Shown: positions 1-8,816, numbered from the stretch's first letter. The stretch: DNA of 64,000 nt from Mesobacillus sp. AQ2 (GCF_030122805.1 NZ_CP126080.1:3043001-3107000), one strand, 5' to 3'. Translations and numbers: made by a program. Notes: generated by a model from the sequence alone, not told the origin.

Positions 1-36
1 CGGAACAGCTTCTGCGATGGAAATAATTCTGGGCAT
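1..36 (-). CDS. Start of an unidentified gene, cut by the window edge
   Basis: An ATG at 36-34 on the minus strand is preceded by a good ribosome site (GGAGAG, 8 bases upstream) and opens a frame running off the window: M-P-R-I-I-S-I-A-E-A-V-P. This N-terminus resembles bacterial type III polyketide synthases (chalcone-synthase-like, BcsA), which begin with a short beta strand followed by a conserved Pro. Only 12 codons are visible, so the family is a guess. Confidence 0.35.
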   Translation of the reverse strand, partial: MPRIISIAEAVP

Positions 37-120
37 GACAATACTCTCCTCACATATATGTACGGTTACTTTTTCCATTTACCCTGAGAGTATGCAAGCA
101 AACAAATATTGATTGAAAAC

Positions 121-156
121 AAAAAAAAGCTTCCCCCGGGATGGAGGAAGCCTAAC
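121..156 (-). terminator. Putative intrinsic terminator downstream of the SDR gene
   Basis: Read on the minus strand, GGCTTCCTCC pairs with GGGGGAAGC across a short loop and is followed by eight T. It lies about 180 bases past the SDR stop codon. The stretch 157-334 between them holds no gene I can support. Confidence 0.5.
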
Positions 157-334
157 GTTTTGAAGGAGTTGCTGTGCAAGTTCATTATACAATGCAGTTG
201 AGGCCCGTACATTATTAAATCATTACCAGTTGACAAAGGCACAATGGGAGACAACGTTGTGATGGCCAAGTGAAATCAACTCCTGGCAAAAAACCGTTCC
301 ATTTTTGCTGGAAGCGGATAATGAGGAATCCTAT

Positions 335-1108
335 TTAAAAACCGTGAATGGTCATTCCACCATCGACAAATAGGGTTTGTCCTGTTACATAATTCCCGGC
401 GTCTGAGCTTAGGAAGACCACTGGTCCCACAAGCTCTGGCAGCTCGCCGATCCTTTTCAGGGGTGTGACGGCAAGGATGTCTTTTACATATGACTCATCT
501 TCTAAAAGTTTTTCAGTCAATGGTGTTTTGAAATACCACGGGCCAATGGAATTTACATTGACGCCATATTGTCCCCATTCCATTGCAAGGACTTTAGTCA
601 TCTGCATGAGAGCTGCCTTTGTTGCGGCATAGACGACGCCAGTCCTGAGAGCAACCTGGCCGGCTACTGACGCAATATTGATGATTTTTCCGCCGGATTG
701 CTGGCTTTTCATGATGCGTCCAGCTTCCTGGGACATCATGAAGGCAGACTTCAAATTGGTGTCCATGATCTGTTGCCATTCCTCATCTGTCGCATCCAGA
801 GCCTTAGACCGGATATTCATCCCGGCATTATTTACAAGAATATCAATCTTTCCCCATTTCGCTTCAATCTCAGCAATCGCAGTATGTATCTGTTCCCTTT
901 CAGTGACATCCGTCGGAAGTATAAGAGCTTTTTTTCCTAATTCCTCAATCATTCCTGCAGTTTCTGTGAGGTCTTTTTCGGTTCTGGCAAGAAGTGCGAC
1001 ATCAGCGCCGGCTTCAGCTAACCCTACCGCCAGCGCTCTGCCAATTCCCCGGCCTGCACCCGTCACTATTGCCGTTTTTCCGCTCAAATCAAATGAAGGT
1101 AAGAACAT
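335..1108 (-). CDS. SDR family NAD(P)-dependent oxidoreductase
   Basis: A 257-residue classical short-chain dehydrogenase/reductase. Visible are the Rossmann cofactor motif T-G-x3-G-I-G (VTGAGRGIG, residues about 15-23), the N-N-A-G motif near residue 92, and the catalytic Y-x3-K (YAATK, about residues 160-164) preceded by the Ser of the I-N-I-A-S strand. The C-terminus carries the family's F-V-D-G-G. The length is normal. The nearest families are gluconate 5-dehydrogenase and 3-oxoacyl-ACP reductase-like enzymes; the substrate cannot be read from sequence. GGGAGG lies 11 bases before the ATG. The gene looks monocistronic, with no neighbour hinting at a pathway. Confidence 0.88.
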   Translation of the reverse strand: MFLPSFDLSGKTAIVTGAGRGIGRALAVGLAEAGADVALLARTEKDLTETAGMIEELGKKALILPTDVTEREQIHTAIAEIEAKWGKIDILVNNAGMNIRSKALDATDEEWQQIMDTNLKSAFMMSQEAGRIMKSQQSGGKIINIASVAGQVALRTGVVYAATKAALMQMTKVLAMEWGQYGVNVNSIGPWYFKTPLTEKLLEDESYVKDILAVTPLKRIGELPELVGPVVFLSSDAGNYVTGQTLFVDGGMTIHGF

Positions 1109-1188
1109 ACCTATCAGCCTCCCTATGTAAAATTGCTTTCATTTTACCATAGTACAGTGGCCTTTTGTTGTATGTACACCTCAATAAA

Positions 1189-1211
1189 CAAAAGCACCCC
1201 TCTCGGTGCTA
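1189..1211 (-). terminator. Intrinsic terminator of the small zinc-ribbon gene
   Basis: On the minus strand AGCACC and GGTGCT form a stem followed by TTTTGTTTATT. The stem overlaps the stop codon of the 42-residue gene at 1209, which supports that short frame being a real transcript end. Confidence 0.6.
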
Positions 1212-1337
1212 GTTGTTCTCATCTGACTGCTTCTGCACTTCAATCCAGATCTGTTTTTCGGCTGCTTCCCCGCAATTCATGCATATCCTTTTCTCATCAT
1301 AGATAAGTCGGCAATGATCACAATAATATTTCTGCAA
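1209..1337 (-). CDS. Small zinc-ribbon-like protein (42 aa)
   Basis: A short frame with two C-x2-C knuckles (YYCDHC near residues 4-9 and ICMNCG near 18-23) that could hold one zinc ion, followed by a charged tail. I chose the TTG at 1337 because GGGAAG lies 8 bases upstream; a GTG at 1346 is an alternative. A terminator sits exactly on the stop codon. I do not recognise a named family. A zinc-binding role is inferred from cysteine spacing only. Confidence 0.55.
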   Translation of the reverse strand: MQKYYCDHCRLIYDEKRICMNCGEAAEKQIWIEVQKQSDENN

Positions 1338-1529
1338 TGATTTCACTTCCCGAAAAATGTTCTTTCTGACAGTATATTAATTCCTGCTCAGAATGGTGAT
1401 TCTTTTTTAAGATTTGCTGTTAATAAAATGTCAAGCCTTCTTGTCACACACTGGTTTTGACATATGTCGTTTTGCTCATATAATCACAAAACTATTTTCA
1501 CAGATTATTCACAATTACCCCACGTTCCA

Positions 1530-1545
1530 TGTGACTTAAATCACT
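1530..1545 (+). promoter_or_regulatory. Crp/Fnr-type site upstream of the ba3 oxidase
   Basis: TGTGACTTAAATCACT matches TGTGA-N6-TCACA at 9 of 10 defined positions. A weak -10-like TAACAT (1567-1572) is centred 32 bp downstream of the palindrome centre, the same geometry as at the other sites in this window. This suggests class II activation of the oxidase operon by one of the two Crp/Fnr paralogues. Confidence 0.6.
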
Positions 1546-1619
1546 GTATTTACGCGTTTTCACCATTAACATAGTAAATATGTCAGGTATGAACAATTTG
1601 TGAACTGTCCGAAACCATA

Positions 1620-1647
1620 TTTACGTTTCCAAATTGTTTTGTATGAT
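1620..1647 (+). promoter_or_regulatory. Possible SigA promoter of the ba3 oxidase operon
   Basis: TTTACG (1620-1625), a 16-base spacer and TATGAT (1642-1647) lie about 60 bases before the first gene. This may be a second, constitutive promoter beside the Crp/Fnr-linked one. Both hexamers deviate from consensus, so the call is tentative. Confidence 0.35.
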
Positions 1648-1705
1648 GAGAATGTACTTATCAATTAATCAATGGACTTATTTTATGTGAAGGGAGTGGA
1701 CCGGG

Positions 1706-1855
1706 ATGGCGCAGCCTGGAATTGGGAAGAAAACACATACAAAGGTGGAAGATCGATCTTCCTTGAAAGGAACACTTGCATCCGTTTTCTTATTAGGATT
1801 CTTTTTGATTGTCACTTGGTTAGGCGTTTATTTCTTATTTGTAGATCGTTTTTAA
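1706..1855 (+). CDS. Cytochrome c oxidase subunit 2A-like small membrane protein (49 aa)
   Basis: A short hydrophilic, lysine-rich N-terminus (about 24 residues) is followed by one transmembrane helix (about residues 25-46) and a short V-D-R-F tail. Size, topology and position directly before subunit II match the small subunit IIa of ba3-type oxidases, which supplies the helix missing from subunit II. AGGGAGTGG ends 6 bases before the ATG. The stop is 27 bases before subunit II, so the three genes form one operon. It is under 60 codons and easily missed in annotation. Confidence 0.75.
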   Translation: MAQPGIGKKTHTKVEDRSSLKGTLASVFLLGFFLIVTWLGVYFLFVDRF

Positions 1856-1882
1856 GAGAGACCAAAAGGGGAGAAAGAAGTT

Positions 1883-2359
1883 ATGCATATTCATAAATTT
1901 GAGAAAATCTGGCTTATCTTCGGGATAACGACATTGATCGTCTTCCTGACTGTCATCGGGGTCAGCGCTTTTTACCTCGGAAACCAGCCTCCAAGCTGTC
2001 TGGCAACAATCAATCCGGAAAAAGTTGACACCACTGCACCATTCAATGAGCCTGGATTGAAAAAGGTTGAAGGAAAAGAGTGGGATTACGAACTTGTATA
2101 CGTTGCATCCGCATTCTCTTACAACCCTGGACAGGTGGAAGTTCCACTGGGAGCAAAAGTAAAAGTCATCGCTACAACTAAAGACGTCATCCATGGTTTC
2201 GAGGTTGCAGGAACCAATATCAATATGATGCTCGAGCCTGGCTTCATCAGTGAATATGTCACTACATTTGACAAGGCTGGCGAATATCTGATCGTTTGTA
2301 ATGAATATTGTGGCGTCGGCCACCACATGATGACGTCTAAAATCGAGGTGGTAGAATAA
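1883..2359 (+). CDS. cbaB: ba3-type cytochrome c oxidase subunit II
   Basis: A 158-residue membrane-anchored cupredoxin with one N-terminal transmembrane helix (about residues 9-32) and a CuA domain. The binuclear CuA ligands are visible: H104 in V-I-H-G-F, C139-x3-C143, H147 and the following Met (C-N-E-Y-C-G-V-G-H-H-M-M). It passes electrons from cytochrome c to subunit I on the outer face of the membrane. A single helix and short length are typical of the ba3 (type B) oxidases. The ribosome site is AAAGGGGAGAAAG. The stop TAA overlaps the ATG of subunit I by one base, implying translational coupling. Confidence 0.9.
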   Translation: MHIHKFEKIWLIFGITTLIVFLTVIGVSAFYLGNQPPSCLATINPEKVDTTAPFNEPGLKKVEGKEWDYELVYVASAFSYNPGQVEVPLGAKVKVIATTKDVIHGFEVAGTNINMMLEPGFISEYVTTFDKAGEYLIVCNEYCGVGHHMMTSKIEVVE

Positions 2360-4014
2360 TGAATACTAATTCAATGAATCCAAAAGTTGACCGCCGTGAC
2401 GGAAAACTGTCCATGGCCCACTTTTATGTCGCTTTCACCGCACTTGCCATCGGCGGGTTAGCAGGCCTTCTGCAGACACTTGTCCGTTCAGGGAAATTCG
2501 AATTGCCTTCATGGACTGGGTATTACCAGATCCTTACGATACATGGAGTCGTACTTGGGCTTGTCTTAACAACATTTTTCATTATGGGATTCCAGCTCGC
2601 TCTTGTAAGCAAAACATCAGGAACCTTCACTGACAAACAGCGCCTGACCGGATGGATCGGTTTCTGGACCATGACCATTGGTACAGTAATGGCTGCCATC
2701 ATGATCCTTACCAACCAGGCTTCTGTCCTGTATACATTTTATGCTCCATTACAGGCACATGCACTCTTTTACCTGGGCCTTACACTCGTGATTGTCGGAA
2801 GCTGGATTGACGGTGCCGCAATCATCATGGCTTACACTTCATGGAGAAAAGCAAACCCTGGAAAGCCTAGTCCGCTGCTGACTTTCATGTCCCTTGTCAA
2901 CACACTTATGTGGATTGTTGCAACAATCGGCGTAGCAGCAACTGTATTGTTCCAACTGCTTCCTTGGTCATTGGGCCTTGTTGATCGCGTTGACGTCCTT
3001 GTCAGCCGTACATTGTTCTGGTACTTCGGTCACCCGCTTGTGTATTTCTGGCTATTGCCTGCCTACATGGCATGGTATGCAATCGTTCCAAAGATCATTG
3101 GCGGAAAGATTTTCTCAGACTCATTGGCAAGGATGTCCTTCATCCTGTTCCTGCTGTTCTCAATCCCGGTAGGTTTCCACCATCAGCTGATGGAACCTGG
3201 AATTGATCCGGCATGGAAGTTCCTTCAGGTAATTTTGACATTCCTAGTTGTCATTCCATCACTAATGACGGCATTTTCATTGTTTGCTACGTTTGAAATG
3301 TTTGGGCGTTCCAAAGGGGCGACTGGCCTATTCGGCTGGGTGAAAAAGCTTCCTTGGGGAGATGCGCGTTTCGCAGTTCCATTCATCGGCATGCTTGCAT
3401 TCATTCCAGCTGGTGCCGGGGGACTTGTCAATGCTTCCCACCAATTGAACCAGGTAGTCCACAATACAATCTGGGTTACTGGACACTTCCATTTGACACT
3501 TGCAACTTCTGTTGTATTGACGTTCTTCGGGATTTCCTATTGGCTGGTCCCTCACCTGACCGGCAGAGTCCTGACAAAAGCAATGAATAAATTAGCGATT
3601 ATCCAGGGTGTTATTTGGGCGATCGGCATGACCTTCATGTCAGGTGCAATGCACGCAGCCGGCCTGCTTGGTGCTCCACGTCGTTCATCTTTCTCAACCT
3701 ACGGCGGTTCAGAGCAAGCTGCAGAATGGATTCCATACCAGATTGCACAGGCGGTTGGCGGAACCATTCTGTTCCTTGGAATCATCCTGATGCTATACAT
3801 TTTCATCAACCTTGCTTTCTTCGCACCAAAAGGTGAAGAAGAATTCCCAGTCGGAGAGGTTGCTGATCAGGCTGAAAAAACTCCAATGGTATTCGAAAAC
3901 TGGAAGTTATGGCTCGGTATCACTGTTCTTTTGATTCTGTTCGCGTACACAATTCCGTTCATCGATATGATTCAAAATGCACCAATTGGGTCGAAGGGAT
4001 ACAAATTCTTCTAA
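2359..4014 (+). CDS. cbaA: ba3-type cytochrome c oxidase subunit I
   Basis: A 551-residue polytopic heme-copper oxidase catalytic subunit. Ligands seen: H62 (low-spin heme b), H225 and Y229 of G-H-P-x2-Y (CuB ligand and cross-linked tyrosine), the H274-H275 CuB pair in G-F-H-H-Q, and H376/H378 in T-G-H-F-H (high-spin and low-spin heme). It reduces oxygen to water while pumping protons and usually has high oxygen affinity, fitting the Crp/Fnr-type site upstream. The cytochrome c donor may be reduced by the QcrABC complex encoded at 53-55 kb (inferred). A strong terminator follows at once. Confidence 0.93.
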   Translation: MNTNSMNPKVDRRDGKLSMAHFYVAFTALAIGGLAGLLQTLVRSGKFELPSWTGYYQILTIHGVVLGLVLTTFFIMGFQLALVSKTSGTFTDKQRLTGWIGFWTMTIGTVMAAIMILTNQASVLYTFYAPLQAHALFYLGLTLVIVGSWIDGAAIIMAYTSWRKANPGKPSPLLTFMSLVNTLMWIVATIGVAATVLFQLLPWSLGLVDRVDVLVSRTLFWYFGHPLVYFWLLPAYMAWYAIVPKIIGGKIFSDSLARMSFILFLLFSIPVGFHHQLMEPGIDPAWKFLQVILTFLVVIPSLMTAFSLFATFEMFGRSKGATGLFGWVKKLPWGDARFAVPFIGMLAFIPAGAGGLVNASHQLNQVVHNTIWVTGHFHLTLATSVVLTFFGISYWLVPHLTGRVLTKAMNKLAIIQGVIWAIGMTFMSGAMHAAGLLGAPRRSSFSTYGGSEQAAEWIPYQIAQAVGGTILFLGIILMLYIFINLAFFAPKGEEEFPVGEVADQAEKTPMVFENWKLWLGITVLLILFAYTIPFIDMIQNAPIGSKGYKFF

Positions 4015-4051
4015 TAATGAATGTGCTCTCTTTTTTAAAAAAAACCAAGCA

Positions 4052-4096
4052 AAACAGGGTATGAAATCTGTCTCGATTTCATACCCTGTTTTTTTA
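4052..4096 (+). terminator. Intrinsic terminator of the ba3 oxidase operon
   Basis: A 15-17 bp stem (AACAGGGTATGAAATC with its complement) and a 6-base loop, followed by seven T. It lies 40 bases after the subunit I stop and immediately before repeat A1. Confidence 0.9.
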
Positions 4097-4099
4097 GTT

Positions 4100-4397
4100 G
4101 GCTCTGTTAACCAAGACTGTTGATTTTCGTTCCAGGCGCTTCGCTTTCCGCTGGAAGAATATGAAAAAGACCAACTGCCGTCTTTTTCATAAGCAATTCT
4201 TCCTTGGGGCTGGCGCTGAGCCTCCTCGTCGCTTTGCTCCTGCGGGGTCTCACCTGACCAGCTGTGCCCGCAGGACATAGATTTGGCTTCCTTGAACCTG
4301 CCCACGCACGAAGGAAATGAGTTAGCATTTTCGAGGAGTCTACGCGCCTTCCACTACAATCAACAGGTGTTAAAACAACATTAGGCTTTAAAGAGCC
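4100..4397. repeat. Dispersed repeat family A, copy 1 (MITE-like)
   Basis: About 298 bp, nearly identical in its core to 27469-27770. The left end reads GGCTCTGTTAA; the right end has degenerated to GGCTTTAAAGAGCC. In copy 2 the right end is TTAACAGAGCC, the inverse complement of the left end here. Short frames inside it are conserved only because the DNA is repeated. There is no transposase. It sits directly behind a terminator. Confidence 0.8.
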
Positions 4398-4480
4398 TTT
4401 TAGTTACAAGGCATAAAAATTATAAACAAAGAGCTAAATTAACTAGTCTGCATCCGGATCATGTTCATTCCAGCTATATA

Positions 4481-4511
4481 AAAAAAACAAAAGGATGCCG
4501 CAGCATCCTAT
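4481..4511 (-). terminator. Intrinsic terminator of asnS
   Basis: On the minus strand AGGATGCTG pairs around CGGCATCCT and is followed by TTTTGTTTTTTT. It lies 25 bases past the asnS stop. Confidence 0.85.
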
Positions 4512-4535
4512 TGTTCATTATTTACATGGATTTAA

Positions 4536-5927
4536 TTAAAAATCTGCATTCCCTGGTGTACGAGGGAATGGAATGACATCACGGATGTTCTTCATCCCGG
4601 TTAAATACATGACAAGTCGTTCGAACCCAATTCCATAGCCGGAATGCTTGGTGCTGCCGTATTTTCTAAGCTCGAGATACCACCAGTAATCTTCTTCGGC
4701 CATACCAAGTTCTTTAATCCGTTCTGCAAGGACATCTTCTCTTTCTTCACGCTGGCTTCCGCCGATTAACTCGCCTATGCCGGGAACCAAAAGGTCGGTC
4801 GCAGCAACAGTCTTGCCATCCTCATTCGCTCTCATATAAAATGCCTTGATGTCTTTCGGATAGTCAGTTACGAAGACAGGGCGCTTATAAATTTCCTCGC
4901 TAAGATAACGTTCATGTTCTGTTTGCAAATCAGTACCCCATTCTACAGGGTATTCAAATTGCTTACCAGAGTTCTTTAATAATTCAACAGCTTCGCTATA
5001 AGTAACCCTTCCGAAATCAGAATTTAATGCATTCTGCAATCTTTCAACAAGTGTTTTATCGATAAAGCTGTTGAAGAAGGCCATTTCTTCTGGTGCATGT
5101 TCAAAAACGTAATCAATGACATACTTAATCATTTCTTCTCCAAGGTCCATGATATCCGGTAATTCCGCAAAGGCAACTTCCGGCTCGACCATCCAGAATT
5201 CTGCAGCATGTCGTGCAGTATTCGAATTTTCTGCCCTGAATGTCGGGCCAAAGGTATACACATTACGGAAAGCAAGAGCAAAGCTTTCGGCATTCAATTG
5301 ACCGCTCACGGTTAAGTTGGTTTCTTTGCCGAAGAAATCAGCACTTTCATCCACGTTACCGTCTTCTGTTTTTGGCAGCTTGTTCAAGTCCATTGATGTC
5401 ACGCGGAACATTTCCCCTGCCCCTTCAGTATCGCTTCCAGTAATGATTGGTGTATGTACATAAACAAACCCTTTGTCCTGGAAGAATTTATGAAGAGCAT
5501 AGGATGCAACAGATCTTACTCTGAAAACGGCTGAGAAGGCATTGGCTCTCGGACGCAAGTGAGCGATTGTCCTTAAGTATTCCAGCGTATGGCGCTTTTT
5601 TTGTATAGGAAAATCTGTATCCGATAAACCTTCGACGACAATTTTTGTCGCTTTAATTTCAAAAGGCTGTTTCATTTCTGGAGTTGGAACAAATTCACCT
5701 TCCACTAGAACAGAAGAGCTGATAGGCAACTTTGTTATTTCTTTGAAGTTATCAAGCGTATCCTCAAAAACAATTTGTACACTCTTAAAGAATGTACCAT
5801 CATTTAACTCCATGAAGCCGATCGTTTTGGAATCGCGAAGAGTGCGGATCCATCCTGTTAATTGAACAGTTTTGTCTTTATAACTATCTTGATTTCTGTA
5901 TAGATCTTTTACTACAGTCTTGATCAT
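4536..5927 (-). CDS. asnS: Asparaginyl-tRNA synthetase
   Basis: A 463-residue class IIb aminoacyl-tRNA synthetase that charges tRNA-Asn with asparagine. The N-terminal OB-fold anticodon-binding domain (V-Q-L-T-G-W-I-R, residues about 15-100) precedes the class II core. Motif 2 (F-R-A-E-N-S) and C-terminal motif 3 (G-I-G-F-E-R) are visible. I used the ATG at 5927 rather than an upstream in-frame codon inside the leader, because AAGGAGG lies 7 bases before it and homologues begin M-I-K-T. A T-box leader at 5959-6180 controls expression. In B. subtilis asnS lies next to aspB and dnaD; here it has moved away from them. Confidence 0.95.
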   Translation of the reverse strand: MIKTVVKDLYRNQDSYKDKTVQLTGWIRTLRDSKTIGFMELNDGTFFKSVQIVFEDTLDNFKEITKLPISSSVLVEGEFVPTPEMKQPFEIKATKIVVEGLSDTDFPIQKKRHTLEYLRTIAHLRPRANAFSAVFRVRSVASYALHKFFQDKGFVYVHTPIITGSDTEGAGEMFRVTSMDLNKLPKTEDGNVDESADFFGKETNLTVSGQLNAESFALAFRNVYTFGPTFRAENSNTARHAAEFWMVEPEVAFAELPDIMDLGEEMIKYVIDYVFEHAPEEMAFFNSFIDKTLVERLQNALNSDFGRVTYSEAVELLKNSGKQFEYPVEWGTDLQTEHERYLSEEIYKRPVFVTDYPKDIKAFYMRANEDGKTVAATDLLVPGIGELIGGSQREEREDVLAERIKELGMAEEDYWWYLELRKYGSTKHSGYGIGFERLVMYLTGMKNIRDVIPFPRTPGNADF

Positions 5928-5958
5928 AATAAGCCTCCTTATGGTAACTTTTTGCATT

Positions 5959-6180
5959 AAAAAAAGCCTTCTATCCCCCAAAAAAGGGACGAAAGGCTGA
6001 ACTTCCGCGGTACCACCCAAATTGTCATAAAATGACCAACTTCATAATTACTTTTCCCAGTCTATAACGTGCTGGCCACGTCTAAGCCTACTCATGATAT
6101 CCCTTTCGGTTAGAACTCAAAGGTGTTCTTCATTTATGCATCATCACCAGGCTTCCACCATCCCCGGCTCGCTATTGAGT
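5959..6180 (-). promoter_or_regulatory. T-box riboswitch leader of asnS
   Basis: On the minus strand the canonical T-box TGGTACCGCGGAAGT occupies 6001-6015, followed by the terminator (5959-5999: GCCTTTCGTCCC, loop, complementary arm, T-run). The upstream stem I region includes G-A-A-G-A-A-C-A-C-C, where AAC is a plausible specifier for asparagine. Uncharged tRNA-Asn would bind and favour antitermination. The downstream gene, asnS, agrees with the specifier. Confidence 0.93.
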
Positions 6181-6306
6181 ATAGCAAAAACTACTTTCCT
6201 TTTCATCGATTTAAAATATGCAGTTTATAAAAGGATTTTTACTGTAATAATTTATCACATAATATCATCCTTTGTCTAGTTGGCCCCTGCTATATAACTA
6301 TTTTGA

Positions 6307-7212
6307 TCAAACAGTGAAGTGCTTTTTTTGCCTCCTGATTGGAATAGAGATATTGATAGCAATGACTGACATGATAATCAACGCGGATCCGAGCAGCTGA
6401 ATACCGCCCAGCCTGTCGCCATACACCAGCAATCCCAGCATGGTGGCAATGACAGGTTCCAATGTTGCTACAACAGCAGCAGTACTGCTTTCTGTTCGTT
6501 CAAGGCCCCAGGAGTATGCAAAATAAGCAACCACGGTCGGGAAAATCCCTAACCCTATCGCATAAAGCCACACATCCCCGGTGAACAGGACAGCAGCTTT
6601 ACTGGCTATACCGGTTGTCGGAACCAGTGCAGCCGAGGCCACAAGGAAGGTGTACAAAGTGACTGTAAATGGATGGTACCGCCTTAATGCCACCTTCCCA
6701 AAAATGCTGTAAAGAGCATAACCGAACCCTGCCCCAAGGCCGATCAGGATACTGGAGACAGAAAAAGACGTTCCTCCCTGCCCGGTGATGCCTGCAGCAA
6801 GTGTACAGCCAATGACTGTCATGACAATCGCCAACAGTTTCTTTCTGTTAATGCTTTCTTTCAGGAAAAGAAATGACAAAACCGCCACAAAAGCAGGAGA
6901 TGTGTACAATAAAGCCACTGCGATCGGAATATTCATCAGATTGATCGCCGTAAAATAAGACCAGTTAAAAAACACAATGCTTAAAATTCCTGTACCTACA
7001 AAAAGATACAAATCCTTTAACCTTATTTTTAAATGACTTCGGTAAAAAGCAATTCCGACTATTATTAAAACAATGGCTGCGGTCAAAACCCGGATGGCCA
7101 CAATCTCCATGGCACTAAAACCGGCAGTGTTCAGGCCTTTTACAAAGAAACCAATCAAGCCCCACATAGCCGCTGCAAATGCGATCATAAAATAAGGCAT
7201 TTTCCCTTTCAT
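6307..7212 (-). CDS. EamA/DMT family transporter
   Basis: A 301-residue membrane protein with about ten transmembrane helices in two EamA repeats (residues about 5-135 and 150-290), the usual drug/metabolite transporter layout. The start at 7212 is chosen for the GGTGA just upstream; an in-frame ATG 12 bases later is possible, and upstream codons lie inside an inverted repeat. Substrates of this family are metabolites or amino acids, and the sequence does not reveal which. It follows the M32 carboxypeptidase by about 95 bases. A perfect 12-bp inverted repeat lies 15 bases before the start. Confidence 0.85.
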   Translation of the reverse strand: MKGKMPYFMIAFAAAMWGLIGFFVKGLNTAGFSAMEIVAIRVLTAAIVLIIVGIAFYRSHLKIRLKDLYLFVGTGILSIVFFNWSYFTAINLMNIPIAVALLYTSPAFVAVLSFLFLKESINRKKLLAIVMTVIGCTLAAGITGQGGTSFSVSSILIGLGAGFGYALYSIFGKVALRRYHPFTVTLYTFLVASAALVPTTGIASKAAVLFTGDVWLYAIGLGIFPTVVAYFAYSWGLERTESSTAAVVATLEPVIATMLGLLVYGDRLGGIQLLGSALIIMSVIAINISIPIRRQKKHFTV

Positions 7213-7227
7213 ACGTTCACCACACAG

Positions 7228-7256
7228 ATAAGATGACAGAAAGACTGTCATCTTAT
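7228..7256. repeat. Perfect 12-bp inverted repeat before the EamA gene
   Basis: ATAAGATGACAG, a 5-base loop, then CTGTCATCTTAT. It lies between the M32 peptidase and EamA genes and ends 15 bases before the EamA start. No T-run follows on the minus strand, so an operator or an mRNA hairpin limiting translation is more likely than a terminator. Confidence 0.6.
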
Positions 7257-7307
7257 ATTCTAAATGCTGTTCAAACAAATTATTTGGTTTAGTTAAAATC
7301 CTGGATA

Positions 7308-8816
7308 CTAGACCAGTTGATAAACCTTGCTGTATTTATCGTATAAATAATCCACTAAGTACTGGGCATTGAGTCCCTCTCCAGTTACATCCGTCAATAT
7401 TTCAAGCGGCTTTTTCATTTTTCCATGCTTATGGACTTTCTCAGTCATCCACTCTTTAATCGGCTGAAGGTTTCCTTGTTCCAGGAGTTCCTCATAGTCA
7501 GGTAAGTCTTTGAGCATGGCATGCTTGAATTGCGCTGCATACATATATCCTAAGGCATAGGATGGGAAGTAGCCAAAGCTGCCTCCTGCCCAGTGGACAT
7601 CCTGAAGGACACCTACTGCATCATTTTCAGGTCTGATGCCAAGATATTGCTCATACTTGTCATTCCAGATCTGCGGCAAGTCCTTGACTTCAATCTCATC
7701 GTTGAACAAGCCTTTCTCAATTTCATAACGGACCATTACATGCAGCGGGTAAGTCAGCTCATCGGCTTCAATTCTGATCAAGCTTGGCTTGGACTCATTG
7801 ACTGCACGATAAAAGTCCTCGACATCCACTCCCGAAAACTGCCCTTCTGAATAATCCTGAAGCAAACTGTAATTATGCTTCCAGAAAGAATAATTGCGTC
7901 CGACAAAGTTTTCATAGAAAAGCGACTGTGATTCATGGATTCCCATTGAAGTGCCAGAGCTCATAGGCGTACCGACCAGATCTTCGGAAATATTTTGTTC
8001 ATATAGAGCATGGCCGCCTTCATGAATGGTCCCAAATACCGCTGTCCTGAAATCTGATTCGTCATATTTCGTCGTTACCCTTACATCTCCTGGGTTTAAG
8101 CCCATCGCAAATGGGTGTACCGTTTCATCAAGACGGCCAGCATCGAAATCGTATCCCATTTGTTCAAGGATTTCCAGGCTGAATGCACGCTGCTTCTCTT
8201 TAGGGAAATGACGGAACAGGAACCCAGTCTCCGGTTTTTCAGTTGAGCTTGATATCTGCTGTACAAGCGGAACAATCTTCTTGCGCAGGTCACCAAACAC
8301 CTGGTCCAAAACCTCGACGGTGACGCCTGGTTCATACATATCTAGCAAAGTATTGTACTTATTTCCTTCATAACCCCAATATTCAATGAAGCTATTTGTC
8401 GTTTTTACCAGTTTCTCAAGATATGGCTTGAACATTTCAAAATCAGATTTAGCCTTAGCCTCTTCCCAAACTGTTTCTGCTTTTGATTGCAGGATTACAT
8501 ATTCCCGATATTCTTCTGCAGGAATTTTCTTATTGCGGTCATAATCTTTTCTGCACTCTTCAAGCGTCTTGCGCGTAATTTCAGATAGATTTTGTTCATT
8601 TGAAAGTCTCGCTATGTATGAAGCCATTTCCTCCGATGTTGACATATTGAATACCTCAGATGAAAGAACTCCAATCACTTCGGATCGCTGAGCTGCTCCC
8701 TTTTTGGGTGCGCCGGTCCTTAAATCCCAATAAATCAAAGAAAGCGCCTCACCATAGGCTGCCATTTTCTTTACGTAATCCAAGAAGTTTTTTTCTGTTT
8801 GTTTTACTTCACTCAT
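7308..8816 (-). CDS. M32 family metallocarboxypeptidase (YpwA-like)
   Basis: A 502-residue, mostly helical cytoplasmic zinc carboxypeptidase that removes C-terminal residues with broad specificity. The zinc motif H-E-G-G-H is at about residues 265-269 (G-T-I-H-E-G-G-H-A), and the H-E-S-Q motif with the third zinc ligand follows about 30 residues later. Length and motifs match B. subtilis YpwA. The ATG at 8816 is preferred over a GTG three codons upstream because GGGGTG sits 6 bases before it. It may be co-transcribed with the EamA gene. Confidence 0.92.
   Translation of the reverse strand: MSEVKQTEKNFLDYVKKMAAYGEALSLIYWDLRTGAPKKGAAQRSEVIGVLSSEVFNMSTSEEMASYIARLSNEQNLSEITRKTLEECRKDYDRNKKIPAEEYREYVILQSKAETVWEEAKAKSDFEMFKPYLEKLVKTTNSFIEYWGYEGNKYNTLLDMYEPGVTVEVLDQVFGDLRKKIVPLVQQISSSTEKPETGFLFRHFPKEKQRAFSLEILEQMGYDFDAGRLDETVHPFAMGLNPGDVRVTTKYDESDFRTAVFGTIHEGGHALYEQNISEDLVGTPMSSGTSMGIHESQSLFYENFVGRNYSFWKHNYSLLQDYSEGQFSGVDVEDFYRAVNESKPSLIRIEADELTYPLHVMVRYEIEKGLFNDEIEVKDLPQIWNDKYEQYLGIRPENDAVGVLQDVHWAGGSFGYFPSYALGYMYAAQFKHAMLKDLPDYEELLEQGNLQPIKEWMTEKVHKHGKMKKPLEILTDVTGEGLNAQYLVDYLYDKYSKVYQLV

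Larger units (their letters stand above)
1347..1705. other. Intergenic regulatory region upstream of the ba3 oxidase
   Basis: About 360 bases without a gene. It is AT-rich and carries a Crp/Fnr-type palindrome at 1530-1545 and two possible promoters described separately. Nothing else in it is supportable. Confidence 0.5.

Noticed and set aside
66..269. 67-residue minus-strand frame downstream of the SDR gene
   Set aside because: It has no ribosome site, contains a terminator hairpin and its composition looks random.
4098..4328. Short frames on both strands inside repeat A1, also found at 27441-27743
   Set aside because: They recur only because the 300-bp DNA is repeated; frames shift between copies and no ribosome sites are present.
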